DNA of 64,000 nt from Sclerotiophoma versabilis (lineage: Eukaryota; Ascomycota; Dothideomycetes; Pleosporales; Didymellaceae): positions 2,294,001-2,358,000 of the forward strand of contig JAAROD010000093.1 of assembly GCA_012274445.1 (NCBI GenBank). The letters run 5' to 3'. A program made the translations under genes and the position numbers. The notes below the pieces were generated by a model that saw only the letters and a list, made by a program, of their open reading frames with translations, searched no databases and was not told the DNA's origin. Every line of letters begins with the position of its first letter. Positions within the stretch are counted from its first letter, which is position 1. Of the stretch, positions 22,401 to 30,564 are shown piece after piece.

Positions 22401-23233
22401 GCTTTGCAGTGTATCAAGACGGAAAACAACTCCAGACTGGACGCGGATCACTCCACCCTACCTCACACGTCTTTGACGCTGAGGCAATAGGAGCGTGGAG
22501 AGGCCTCCAGCATACTATAAGACAACCAGCGCTTCGCACCCGCCGAATCTGGCTGTGCATAGACAGCACCTCAGTAATTTGGTGCCTTAGGGGCGACGCA
22601 CCCCCTACCTCTCAATGGGCCTTTCTGGAGTGCCATGGTGCCATGGAGACACACGACGTCTCTATCAAATGGGCCCCGGGACACCTAGGCATCGAAGGGA
22701 ACGAGGCAGCAGACAGACTAGCCAACCTAGAAGCCCAGCACCCATCACCCGCAACTGGAAAAGCTGCCATGCCTACACTCTCGGGCAACAAGTCAGTCGC
22801 CCGCAAGATACTACGGCACACACAACAGACCTGGTGGTCTGACAGGAAGACTAAGCTCTCAAAATGGTACAAGAGCTGGGACTTGGACTATGCGCCACGC
22901 AGCAGTCCAAAGGAGCTAGACCTACCAAGAGCCACCTTAGCCAGGCTACTCTCTATCCGATCTAGACATGGGGATTTCGCCTGGTATCATCGAAAGTACA
23001 GCCACAAGGATGCAAACCTCACCTGCTCATGCGGACAGGACAAGACACCAGAGCACCTCGCGCTCTGCCGCAAGACCCTAGGGAGCTTTAGCAGATGGCC
23101 ACTTCGACCACCTATACCGCCGTCCAGCCAGGCCGATGGCCTAGCGTACACTGCAGTACTAATAAGGGAGCCAGAGGCCTTTGAAGCCTTTGTCAAACTT
23201 TCACAGTACTACACCAAGATCTGCCCCCGCTAG
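19400..23233 (+). CDS. LINE copy 1 ORF2, endonuclease-reverse transcriptase-RNase H
   Basis: 1277 aa, uninterrupted. Residues about 25-235 are an APE-like endonuclease/exonuclease/phosphatase domain with VCVQEPF (Glu57), LVGGDFNARH and SGSDHETIV. The reverse transcriptase core spans about 490-760: motif A TLDVQGAFDAL (Asp584), GTPQGSPLSP at 640, and YADD at 670-673. Residues about 980-1110 are an RNase H domain with FSDGS (Asp985), DAEAIGAW, IDSTS (Asp1055) and GNEAADRLAN (Asp1105). Near residue 1209 is CSCGQDKTPEHLALC, a C-terminal zinc knuckle. All visible catalytic residues are present, so the protein looks competent. Its ATG (19400) sits inside ATGCTAG with the ORF1 stop, which suggests termination-reinitiation. 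Confidence 0.92.
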   Translation: MLEHPHNTLAYDRHQQPSPPSKQLRVCWANVSRSSPWHITILEAAFQKGIDVVCVQEPFTCANSRTSTHPGFTHLAPISTWDNPNTPGSARPRVMTYIRKGHRLRYQARESLHHPDMLWAVVNGVAILNCYRQPHTPHVIQYVTHLIPPQLCLVGGDFNARHESFEPTITAANGGVELAGWAASASMDYIGVPGQPTHCAGHVLDLTFSNIPFAHSAVDASMHSGSDHETIVTFVPLSTPGTPHLEQHHYRVPEASLPKFTGLVEIGVQNIPDPLATQDTGQLDECVTLLTETIQHSVQTAGKLNRKEGRAAPWWTKECKTAYQTYKHARQLCSDSLQEERQAFKTTVRQAKRQYWRHVIDNAKDDKDLFKIIAWHKLTPENQDSPLIVNNRTISDPLEKAEALREEVLNRYTAEDDLGHCPDQENADTLPWSTHISLEEAERNTVGVSSTSPGTDRSTVRLLRACWAQAGELVRRIFQRCLELNHFPAQWKLAEVAMIPKAGKTDRTSPRSWRPIALLSCIGKGLERTVARRIAWTAMTHKILSPQHGGALPKRSATDLTAAFTHDTEAAWVLGKHVTMVTLDVQGAFDALLKNRLLHRMAQQGWSQRTILFVDSFLTDRRVQVRLGQVTTPSYPVACGTPQGSPLSPVLYTLYLAELLSMDTERRFGYADDICLYRASHSMDDNVELLASDLRQIRAWGEANKVTFAPEKQEMIHLTRQRSSYAPPCVVDEQLTIHPILPGGEHSQPALRWLGVWFDRRLTFRRHVAARTAKAAKVAYHIRSLARTTYGPPAGSLRKATIACVYPSLLYGTECWYRGRTKQPHTLKPDRPQEVSAYVGWHVAAIDKTLAIAARGILPAWRTTPTAALFRDAGLLPAAVALEQAKLRFATHLRTTDAEHPLTRRTSVHVVNRGVKTGQPQRVKTKVQQMASLLPEIPRTTLIAPHYSTGCRTDPTLGIDKKTAAKAFNQWWAQLSPLDVTIFSDGSEQYTKEGEKRVTYGFAVYQDGKQLQTGRGSLHPTSHVFDAEAIGAWRGLQHTIRQPALRTRRIWLCIDSTSVIWCLRGDAPPTSQWAFLECHGAMETHDVSIKWAPGHLGIEGNEAADRLANLEAQHPSPATGKAAMPTLSGNKSVARKILRHTQQTWWSDRKTKLSKWYKSWDLDYAPRSSPKELDLPRATLARLLSIRSRHGDFAWYHRKYSHKDANLTCSCGQDKTPEHLALCRKTLGSFSRWPLRPPIPPSSQADGLAYTAVLIREPEAFEAFVKLSQYYTKICPR

Positions 23234-23646
23234 CTCTTGCAGTCCTGCAACAGCAGCAAGCAATGCAGCACCTAGCAGTGGTAGGTCCAGCACAACAGCT
23301 GCAGTACTCCCCACCCGTCTACCTCTCTTACCCTTTCCCCTCACCCCTCCTCCCCCCTCTCCCTACGCGCACACATACATACTCACCCTCTCTCTCTCTC
23401 TTGGCACATAGATGCCTCAAAATGCAAGGAAATCACCTTATTGTACACACATCGCTCAGCCTCTCCAACTGGACGGGGAGCTGTAGTTCTGAAATGGTAG
23501 CAATACCCGCGCAGGCAAGAAATGCTTTCTAAGGTAGTGTGTCAGCACTGTAATTCCATAGCTTAGCACGTCGTATATGCCCTTCGGGAGGCGAGATGGC
23601 GGACTTAATCCCCATCAACAGACGTAAAATGAATACCAACCAACCA

Positions 23647-23660
23647 ACCTACCTAACGCT
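23647..23660 (+). repeat. 14-bp target copy, junction 2 of the LINE array
   Basis: ACCTACCTAACGCT follows the ACCA tail of LINE copy 1 and precedes the short LINE-like element (which starts CACCCGAACATCAAC). Confidence 0.85.
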
Positions 23661-24489
23661 CACCCGAACATCAACTTTTCCAGGTCAGCGAAAGGTCGAT
23701 ATCCATCGATTTTTCGTTAAAACACGACTCAAATGCCTTCTTAAATCTGTTTCCCAACGTCCTCTCTCCGCTGCAGGCGTTGTGGCAGGCGCGCTGGCCT
23801 CTTTTTGTCTTTCAGCTCTTCGCTGAGCTGAAATCTTTTCAAAATGGCCCGTGCGCCACTCAGATTTTCACGTTCGGTCGAAGGCCACAACCACCAGCAA
23901 GACAAGGAGACAGCCTTGACACTCCTTGTTCTTGCAAGATATGGGCATCTGCCAGGCCTAAACACAAAGGCTCTCCACGCGAAGAGCTACGGCACGATCC
24001 GACAGAGCACCGGCTCTTAACTCGCAAACAAGGCAGCCAGCATGGCCTTACATTTGACAACTCTCGGGGATAAAGAAGAAGGACAAGCCTGGCTCTGCCT
24101 TCCTACTACACCTATCTCCTTCGACACAGGCATGGCCAAGCCTAGTACAAAGGCTCTCCTCGCGCAGAGCCACGGCTTCCGATTCGACAGAGCACCGGCT
24201 CTCTACACCCACCTACTCTTTCCTACTCTCTCTTACGGCACTCCACTGCCTCTGAATACACACAAGGGATCCACCCTAATGTACACACACTGCTCAGTCT
24301 CCCCAACTGGACGGGGAGCTGTAGTTCTGAAATGGTAGCAATACCCGCGCAGGCAAGAAATGCTTTCTAAGGTAGTGTGTTAGCACTGTAATTCCATAGC
24401 TTAGCACGTCGAATATGCCCTTCGGGAGGCGAGATGGTGGACTTGATCCCCATCAACTAGACGTAAAATGAATACCAACCAACCAACCA
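23661..24489 (+). mobile_element. Short non-autonomous LINE-related element
   Basis: 829 bp between the two full LINEs. Its first 20 bases resemble the LINE 5' end. Its last 220 bases (from about 24277) closely match the LINE 3' UTR with scattered differences, and it ends in four ACCA units. The middle is unrelated to either LINE ORF. It contains an imperfect direct repeat of about 75-80 bp (about 23944-24020 and 24130-24205, sharing CAAAGGCTCTCC and CGACAGAGCACCGGCTCT) and one ATG-initiated frame of 58 aa at 23844-24020. It lacks RT and endonuclease, so it presumably depended on the LINE ORF2 recognising the shared 3' end, as SINE-like or internally replaced LINE derivatives do. Confidence 0.7.
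23844..24020 (+). CDS. Small ORF in the short LINE-related element
   Basis: 58 codons from ATG 23844 to TAA 24018-24020, beginning MARAPLRFSRSV. It is basic and has a Leu-rich middle (TALTLLVLARYGHL). I do not recognise it. It lies in the segment with no match to the full LINE. Codon-level evidence is weak and it may be a chance frame. Confidence 0.25.
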   Translation: MARAPLRFSRSVEGHNHQQDKETALTLLVLARYGHLPGLNTKALHAKSYGTIRQSTGS

Positions 24490-24503
24490 ACCTACCTAAC
24501 GCT
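24490..24503 (+). repeat. 14-bp target copy, junction 3 of the LINE array
   Basis: ACCTACCTAACGCT follows the (ACCA)4 tail of the short element and precedes LINE copy 2. Confidence 0.85.
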
Positions 24504-24650
24504 CACCGAACACCAACTTTTTGATTTTTGGGTTACCTTTCTAGAGGCCCTAAAAATCCCAGCAACTGAACAAGCTCACTTCGCTGATTCAGGGAGTACC
24601 TCTAACGTCCACCAAGCACCCTGCGCTGTAGCGCAAAGGAGCTTGCCAGG

Positions 24651-26306
24651 ATGGCAGAGTCTCCCTCCTCCCAGCACACAGGGTCCCCAGACTACGAGAT
24701 CCCTCAGCAGCTGTATACACGCGCCCCAAGACGGCCCCAGGAGGACGTGCATCATCATGCACCCCTTCTGCGCAGCCAGAACCCCGGTGGGGGTGCTCCC
24801 AAACCTCGAGTCTCTGATGCTGTTCAACGCCACATCGCTGAGACTCAGAAAACTGCCCAGCTCTGGAACACTATCACTACGGCTTTTGCAACATTGGCAG
24901 ACCAACACGCAGCGAGTTACACTAACCCGCAAGAAGCCAAGATTGCTGAGGAACTGCAGCAGAGAGTTATCCAGGCTCTAACCTCTCTCAATCTAAGCAA
25001 CTCTCCTTCTAGCTCTCGCTGGAGCAGTGACACCAGTCACAGCAACCCCAGGAGCCAAGAGTCGGGACGCCGCTCTTGGGCGGACGTAGCCAGAGACCCC
25101 CAAAACTCAGATAGGGGTGGCAACCAACCCCTGAACCCTGCTAGGTCTCGGCCTAGCCCGCCAGCTAAGCCAAAAGAAGACAATCGAATCTTCATATCCA
25201 TCTCTAACCCAGCAACACGACTGCGACAACCCTCACCCTTTGCAGTGAGGCAGGCAATTTGCAAAAGCATAGAAGGAATCACCCTTAGAGACATACCTAC
25301 GGCATCACCAATCAACACAGGCTGGGCGATTACCCCAGCAAACCAGAGAATTCGGGAGCAACTCCTAACTCAAGAAAACCAGGGACTTCTAGTAAGGACG
25401 CTAGACGGAGACGCGGTGAGGATCCCAGAACACTGGATCAACTACGCGGTACAAGGAGTACCCAGCTCTTTCCGGGCCCTCGACGGCACAGAACTACCGA
25501 CCACTACCCAGCTGGTAGAGGAAGAGGTCTACTCGCAAACAGGCAAGCAGCCAGTCAGCTGCAGGACCTCACGGCATGGGGCGAATCAGAATGGCCTCAC
25601 TACCTGGATTGTTTCATACAAAGAGCCAGTCCGTTCGTTCCAGCTCTTTGGCACCAGCCAGTTTTCAAAGAAGATCCACAAACACCCAACCATACAGCGA
25701 CATAACCCAGGCTGCCAGGGCTACTGCAACGCTGCCCGCTGTACCCGAGTAGCCCGCTGTGCACAGTGCGGTGACCGTACGGATAGACACCAAGGACAGT
25801 ACGGGGACAGTTGCCCCCACAAAGCTGTGTGTGCTAACTGTCACGGCCCTCATCCAGCTGGCCACTCTAACTGCCCTGCTGCCCCTCGTCGGGTTCGTGG
25901 ACACATCATCAAGCCCACAAAGACTGAGATAAAGGCTATCCGTCGCGCAGGCAAGATAGCACAGCAACACCTCTACAGGACAGTTGAAGAGAGCCGTAGA
26001 CAGGCTACACTTCAGCCTGAGACTACTCCCTTAGAGGCATCAGAGACAGAGCCTCCCCGCCCTTCCACCCAGAGGCAAGTTGGAGAGGGCAGGGCTTCAC
26101 TTCCTACAACTGCTGCCTCCTACACATCCTCTTCTACTGCGAGCAGAGAAAAGAGACCAAGGCGGGCGGCCACAGGCCAGAGAAACCTTAATGTAGGACA
26201 ACTGTCTGCCGGCAGCATTCGTCCACAACCAACTATCCACACTGACCCGTCCACCTCGGAGAGAGAAGACGCCAGCATGAGCGATGACCCGCCATCATCA
26301 TGCTAG
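24651..26306 (+). CDS. LINE copy 2 ORF1, Gag-like nucleic-acid-binding protein
   Basis: 551 aa, identical in translation to the ORF1 of copy 1, including the Cys/His zinc-knuckle cluster at about residues 356-410. No stop or frameshift. The two ORF1 genes lie exactly 6900 bp apart. Confidence 0.85.
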   Translation: MAESPSSQHTGSPDYEIPQQLYTRAPRRPQEDVHHHAPLLRSQNPGGGAPKPRVSDAVQRHIAETQKTAQLWNTITTAFATLADQHAASYTNPQEAKIAEELQQRVIQALTSLNLSNSPSSSRWSSDTSHSNPRSQESGRRSWADVARDPQNSDRGGNQPLNPARSRPSPPAKPKEDNRIFISISNPATRLRQPSPFAVRQAICKSIEGITLRDIPTASPINTGWAITPANQRIREQLLTQENQGLLVRTLDGDAVRIPEHWINYAVQGVPSSFRALDGTELPTTTQLVEEEVYSQTGKQPVSCRTSRHGANQNGLTTWIVSYKEPVRSFQLFGTSQFSKKIHKHPTIQRHNPGCQGYCNAARCTRVARCAQCGDRTDRHQGQYGDSCPHKAVCANCHGPHPAGHSNCPAAPRRVRGHIIKPTKTEIKAIRRAGKIAQQHLYRTVEESRRQATLQPETTPLEASETEPPRPSTQRQVGEGRASLPTTAASYTSSSTASREKRPRRAATGQRNLNVGQLSAGSIRPQPTIHTDPSTSEREDASMSDDPPSSC

Positions 26307-29300
26307 AACACCCCCACAACACCCTAGCCTACGACAGGCATCAACAGCCCAGCCCACCAAGCAAACAACTTCGTGTATGCTGGGCCAATGTTAGCAGGAG
26401 CTCACCTTGGCACATCACAATACTAGAGGCGGCTTTTCAGAAGGGCATAGATGTTGTGTGTGTTCAAGAGCCTTTTACATGTGCTAACTCCAGAACTTCT
26501 ACACACCCTGGCTTTACACACCTAGCACCTATCAGCACATGGGACAACCCTAATACGCCAGGATCAGCCCGCCCTAGGGTAATGACATACATCCGCAAAG
26601 GACACCGCCTACGATACCAGGCTAGAGAGAGCCTCCACCACCCAGACATGCTCTGGGCTGTAGTAAATGGAGTGGCGATACTTAACTGTTACAGACAACC
26701 ACACACCCCGCACGTTATTCAGTACGTCACACATCTTATACCTCCTCAACTCTGCCTTGTGGGAGGAGACTTTAATGCTAGACATGAATCCTTTGAGCCT
26801 ACCATCACTGCAGCCAACGGAGGTGTGGAGCTAGCCGGATGGGCTGCTAGCGCTTCTATGGACTACATCGGTGTGCCAGGGCAGCCAACACACTGCGCTG
26901 GCCACGTCCTTGACCTTACCTTCTCTAACATCCCATTCGCCCACTCTGCTGTTGATGCTAGCATGCACAGCGGCTCAGACCACGAGACAATAGTAACTTT
27001 TGTGCCTCTCTCCACTCCAGGCACTCCGCACCTAGAACAGCACCACTACAGAGTCCCAGAGGCAAGCCTACCTAAGTTTACTGGGCTAGTAGAAATAGGT
27101 GTCCAAAACATCCCAGACCCGCTTGCAACACAGGATACAGGACAACTAGATGAATGCGTCACGCTGCTCACAGAGACTATACAGCACTCCGTTCAGACAG
27201 CAGGCAAGCTCAACCGCAAGGAAGGCCGCGCTGCACCATGGTGGACCAAGGAGTGCAAGACTGCCTACCAGACCTACAAGCATGCTAGACAGCTCTGCTC
27301 TGACAGTCTACAGGAAGAGAGACAGGCCTTCAAGACTACAGTCCGACAGGCGAAAAGGCAGTACTGGAGGCATGTCATTGACAACGCCAAGGACGATAAG
27401 GACCTGTTCAAGATCATTGCCTGGCACAAGCTCACACCAGAGAACCAGGACAGTCCTCTCATTGTCAACAACAGGACAATATCAGACCCCCTAGAGAAGG
27501 CAGAGGCCCTTCGAGAAGAAGTCCTCAACCGGTACACAGCAGAGGATGACCTTGGGCACTGCCCAGACCAGGAGAACGCAGACACCCTCCCATGGAGCAC
27601 ACACATCTCACTAGAGGAAGCTGAACGAAACACGGTAGGGGTCTCAAGCACCTCACCAGGCACTGATCGCTCTACTGTGCGACTACTCCGCGCCTGCTGG
27701 GCTCAGGCTGGGGAGCTCGTACGAAGGATCTTTCAGCGATGCCTTGAGCTCAACCACTTCCCAGCACAGTGGAAGCTCGCTGAGGTAGCCATGATACCTA
27801 AGGCAGGGAAGACAGACCGAACATCACCGCGCTCCTGGAGACCTATAGCGCTTCTCTCCTGCATTGGGAAGGGACTCGAACGAACAGTGGCTAGACGAAT
27901 TGCATGGACCGCCATGACACACAAGATCCTCAGCCCCCAGCATGGCGGCGCGCTTCCAAAGCGCTCTGCAACTGACCTCACTGCAGCGTTCACCCACGAC
28001 ACTGAAGCCGCATGGGTACTTGGAAAACATGTCACTATGGTCACCCTTGATGTCCAAGGCGCCTTTGACGCGCTCCTCAAGAACCGCCTGCTACACCGTA
28101 TGGCCCAGCAGGGCTGGTCACAAAGGACCATACTCTTTGTAGACTCATTCCTCACTGACCGGAGGGTCCAAGTTCGCCTTGGCCAGGTCACCACCCCTAG
28201 CTACCCTGTCGCCTGTGGCACACCCCAAGGGTCGCCTCTCTCTCCTGTCCTGTACACGCTGTATCTAGCTGAGCTACTATCCATGGATACAGAACGGAGG
28301 TTTGGATACGCAGACGACATATGTCTATACCGGGCTTCACACTCTATGGACGACAACGTTGAGCTCCTAGCATCAGACCTGAGGCAGATCAGAGCATGGG
28401 GAGAGGCCAACAAGGTCACTTTTGCTCCAGAAAAGCAGGAAATGATCCACCTGACCAGACAGCGGAGCAGCTATGCCCCTCCCTGTGTGGTAGATGAGCA
28501 GCTCACAATCCACCCTATCCTCCCAGGCGGAGAGCACAGCCAGCCAGCCCTGCGTTGGTTAGGAGTGTGGTTCGACCGCAGACTCACCTTTAGACGACAT
28601 GTAGCCGCGCGCACTGCAAAAGCTGCCAAGGTAGCCTATCACATTCGCAGTCTGGCTAGGACTACCTATGGACCACCAGCCGGCTCCCTCCGCAAGGCTA
28701 CTATTGCCTGTGTGTACCCATCGCTCCTATATGGGACCGAGTGCTGGTACAGAGGCCGCACCAAACAACCGCATACACTTAAGCCAGACAGGCCACAAGA
28801 GGTCAGCGCCTATGTTGGATGGCACGTGGCTGCTATAGACAAGACACTGGCTATAGCAGCACGGGGCATTCTACCAGCGTGGAGAACAACCCCTACAGCT
28901 GCACTCTTCCGAGATGCTGGACTGCTACCAGCAGCAGTAGCACTAGAGCAAGCTAAACTCAGATTTGCAACCCATCTACGCACCACAGATGCAGAACACC
29001 CCCTTACTAGACGCACATCGGTACATGTAGTAAACAGGGGCGTAAAAACTGGACAACCCCAGCGAGTCAAGACTAAAGTCCAACAGATGGCATCTCTTCT
29101 ACCAGAGATTCCTAGGACTACACTCATAGCCCCTCACTACTCGACTGGCTGCCGAACAGACCCGACGCTCGGCATAGACAAGAAGACTGCAGCTAAGGCT
29201 TTCAACCAATGGTGGGCCCAGCTCTCACCACTAGATGTCACTATCTTCTCAGATGGCTCTGAACAGTACACCAAGGAAGGAGAAAAGCGGGTCACCTACG

Positions 29301-30133
29301 GCTTTGCAGTGTATCAAGACGGAAAACAACTCCAGACTGGACGCGGATCACTCCACCCTACCTCACACGTCTTTGACGCTGAGGCAATAGGAGCGTGGAG
29401 AGGCCTCCAGCATACTATAAGACAACCAGCGCTTCGCACCCGCCGAATCTGGCTGTGCATAGACAGCACCTCAGTAATTTGGTGCCTTAGGGGCGACGCA
29501 CCCCCTACCTCTCAATGGGCCTTTCTGGAGTGCCATGGTGCCATGGAGACACACGACGTCTCTATCAAATGGGCCCCGGGACACCTAGGCATCGAAGGGA
29601 ACGAGGCAGCAGACAGACTAGCCAACCTAGAAGCCCAGCACCCATCACCCGCAACTGGAAAAGCTGCCATGCCTACACTCTCGGGCAACAAGTCAGTCGC
29701 CCGCAAGATACTACGGCACACACAACAGACCTGGTGGTCTGACAGGAAGACTAAGCTCTCAAAATGGTACAAGAGCTGGGACTTGGACTATGCGCCACGC
29801 AGCAGTCCAAAGGAGCTAGACCTACCAAGAGCCACCTTAGCCAGGCTACTCTCTATCCGATCTAGACATGGGGATTTCGCCTGGTATCATCGAAAGTACA
29901 GCCACAAGGATGCAAACCTCACCTGCTCATGCGGACAGGACAAGACACCAGAGCACCTCGCGCTCTGCCGCAAGACCCTAGGGAGCTTTAGCAGATGGCC
30001 ACTTCGACCACCTATACCGCCGTCCAGCCAGGCCGATGGCCTAGCGTACACTGCAGTACTAATAAGGGAGCCAGAGGCCTTTGAAGCCTTTGTCAAACTT
30101 TCACAGTACTACACCAAGATCTGCCCCCGCTAG
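26300..30133 (+). CDS. LINE copy 2 ORF2, endonuclease-reverse transcriptase-RNase H
   Basis: 1277 aa, identical in translation to ORF2 of copy 1: endonuclease (QEPF, GGDFNARH, SDHE), reverse transcriptase (LDVQGAFD, GTPQGSP, YADD) and RNase H (SDGS, IDSTS, GNEAADR), plus the C-terminal CCHC knuckle. It overlaps ORF1 by 7 nt in the same ATGCTAG arrangement. No inactivating change is visible. Confidence 0.92.
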   Translation: MLEHPHNTLAYDRHQQPSPPSKQLRVCWANVSRSSPWHITILEAAFQKGIDVVCVQEPFTCANSRTSTHPGFTHLAPISTWDNPNTPGSARPRVMTYIRKGHRLRYQARESLHHPDMLWAVVNGVAILNCYRQPHTPHVIQYVTHLIPPQLCLVGGDFNARHESFEPTITAANGGVELAGWAASASMDYIGVPGQPTHCAGHVLDLTFSNIPFAHSAVDASMHSGSDHETIVTFVPLSTPGTPHLEQHHYRVPEASLPKFTGLVEIGVQNIPDPLATQDTGQLDECVTLLTETIQHSVQTAGKLNRKEGRAAPWWTKECKTAYQTYKHARQLCSDSLQEERQAFKTTVRQAKRQYWRHVIDNAKDDKDLFKIIAWHKLTPENQDSPLIVNNRTISDPLEKAEALREEVLNRYTAEDDLGHCPDQENADTLPWSTHISLEEAERNTVGVSSTSPGTDRSTVRLLRACWAQAGELVRRIFQRCLELNHFPAQWKLAEVAMIPKAGKTDRTSPRSWRPIALLSCIGKGLERTVARRIAWTAMTHKILSPQHGGALPKRSATDLTAAFTHDTEAAWVLGKHVTMVTLDVQGAFDALLKNRLLHRMAQQGWSQRTILFVDSFLTDRRVQVRLGQVTTPSYPVACGTPQGSPLSPVLYTLYLAELLSMDTERRFGYADDICLYRASHSMDDNVELLASDLRQIRAWGEANKVTFAPEKQEMIHLTRQRSSYAPPCVVDEQLTIHPILPGGEHSQPALRWLGVWFDRRLTFRRHVAARTAKAAKVAYHIRSLARTTYGPPAGSLRKATIACVYPSLLYGTECWYRGRTKQPHTLKPDRPQEVSAYVGWHVAAIDKTLAIAARGILPAWRTTPTAALFRDAGLLPAAVALEQAKLRFATHLRTTDAEHPLTRRTSVHVVNRGVKTGQPQRVKTKVQQMASLLPEIPRTTLIAPHYSTGCRTDPTLGIDKKTAAKAFNQWWAQLSPLDVTIFSDGSEQYTKEGEKRVTYGFAVYQDGKQLQTGRGSLHPTSHVFDAEAIGAWRGLQHTIRQPALRTRRIWLCIDSTSVIWCLRGDAPPTSQWAFLECHGAMETHDVSIKWAPGHLGIEGNEAADRLANLEAQHPSPATGKAAMPTLSGNKSVARKILRHTQQTWWSDRKTKLSKWYKSWDLDYAPRSSPKELDLPRATLARLLSIRSRHGDFAWYHRKYSHKDANLTCSCGQDKTPEHLALCRKTLGSFSRWPLRPPIPPSSQADGLAYTAVLIREPEAFEAFVKLSQYYTKICPR

Positions 30134-30550
30134 CTCTTGCAGTCCTGCAACAGCAGCAAGCAATGCAGCACCTAGCAGTGGTAGGTCCAGCACAACAGCT
30201 GCAGTACTCCCCACCCGTCTACCTCTCTTACCCTTTCCCCTCACCCCTCCTCCCCCCTCTCCCTACGCGCACACATACATACTCACCCTCTCTCTCTCTC
30301 TTGGCACATAGATGCCTCAAAATGCAAGGAAATCACCTTATTGTACACACATCGCTCAGCCTCTCCAACTGGACGGGGAGCTGTAGTTCTGAAATGGTAG
30401 CAATACCCGCGCAGGCAAGAAATGCTTTCTAAGGTAGTGTGTCAGCACTGTAATTCCATAGCTTAGCACGTCGTATATGCCCTTCGGGAGGCGAGATGGC
30501 GGACTTAATCCCCATCAACAGACGTAAAATGAATACCAACCAACCAACCA

Positions 30551-30564
30551 ACCTACCTAACGCT
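30551..30564 (+). repeat. 14-bp target copy, junction 4 of the LINE array
   Basis: ACCTACCTAACGCT follows the (ACCA)4 tail of LINE copy 2. The next bases, AACGTTATACTT, continue the P1 transposase frame (NVIL), so this copy and the one at 17590 are the outer target-site duplication. Confidence 0.85.

Larger units (their letters stand above)
17604..23646 (+). mobile_element. LINE copy 1, Tad1-like non-LTR retrotransposon, intact
   Basis: A 6043-bp element with a short 5' UTR (17604-17750), two overlapping ORFs, a 3' UTR (23234-23634) that includes a C/T-rich tract near 23330-23400, and a tail of three ACCA units (23635-23646). It begins CACCGAACACCAAC immediately after the target 14-mer. Neither ORF has a premature stop. 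Every stretch I compared with copy 2 (6900 bp downstream) is identical except for one fewer ACCA in the tail. Domain order (zinc-knuckle ORF1, then endonuclease, RT and RNase H in ORF2) fits the fungal Tad1 clade within the I-like LINEs. Confidence 0.9.
24504..30550 (+). mobile_element. LINE copy 2, Tad1-like non-LTR retrotransposon, intact
   Basis: 6047 bp. It parallels copy 1 at an offset of exactly 6900 bp, with both ORFs identical in translation. The tail is (ACCA)4 instead of (ACCA)3, accounting for the 4-bp length difference. Being open, full length and indistinguishable from copy 1, it is either a very recent insertion or a very recent duplicate. Confidence 0.9.
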
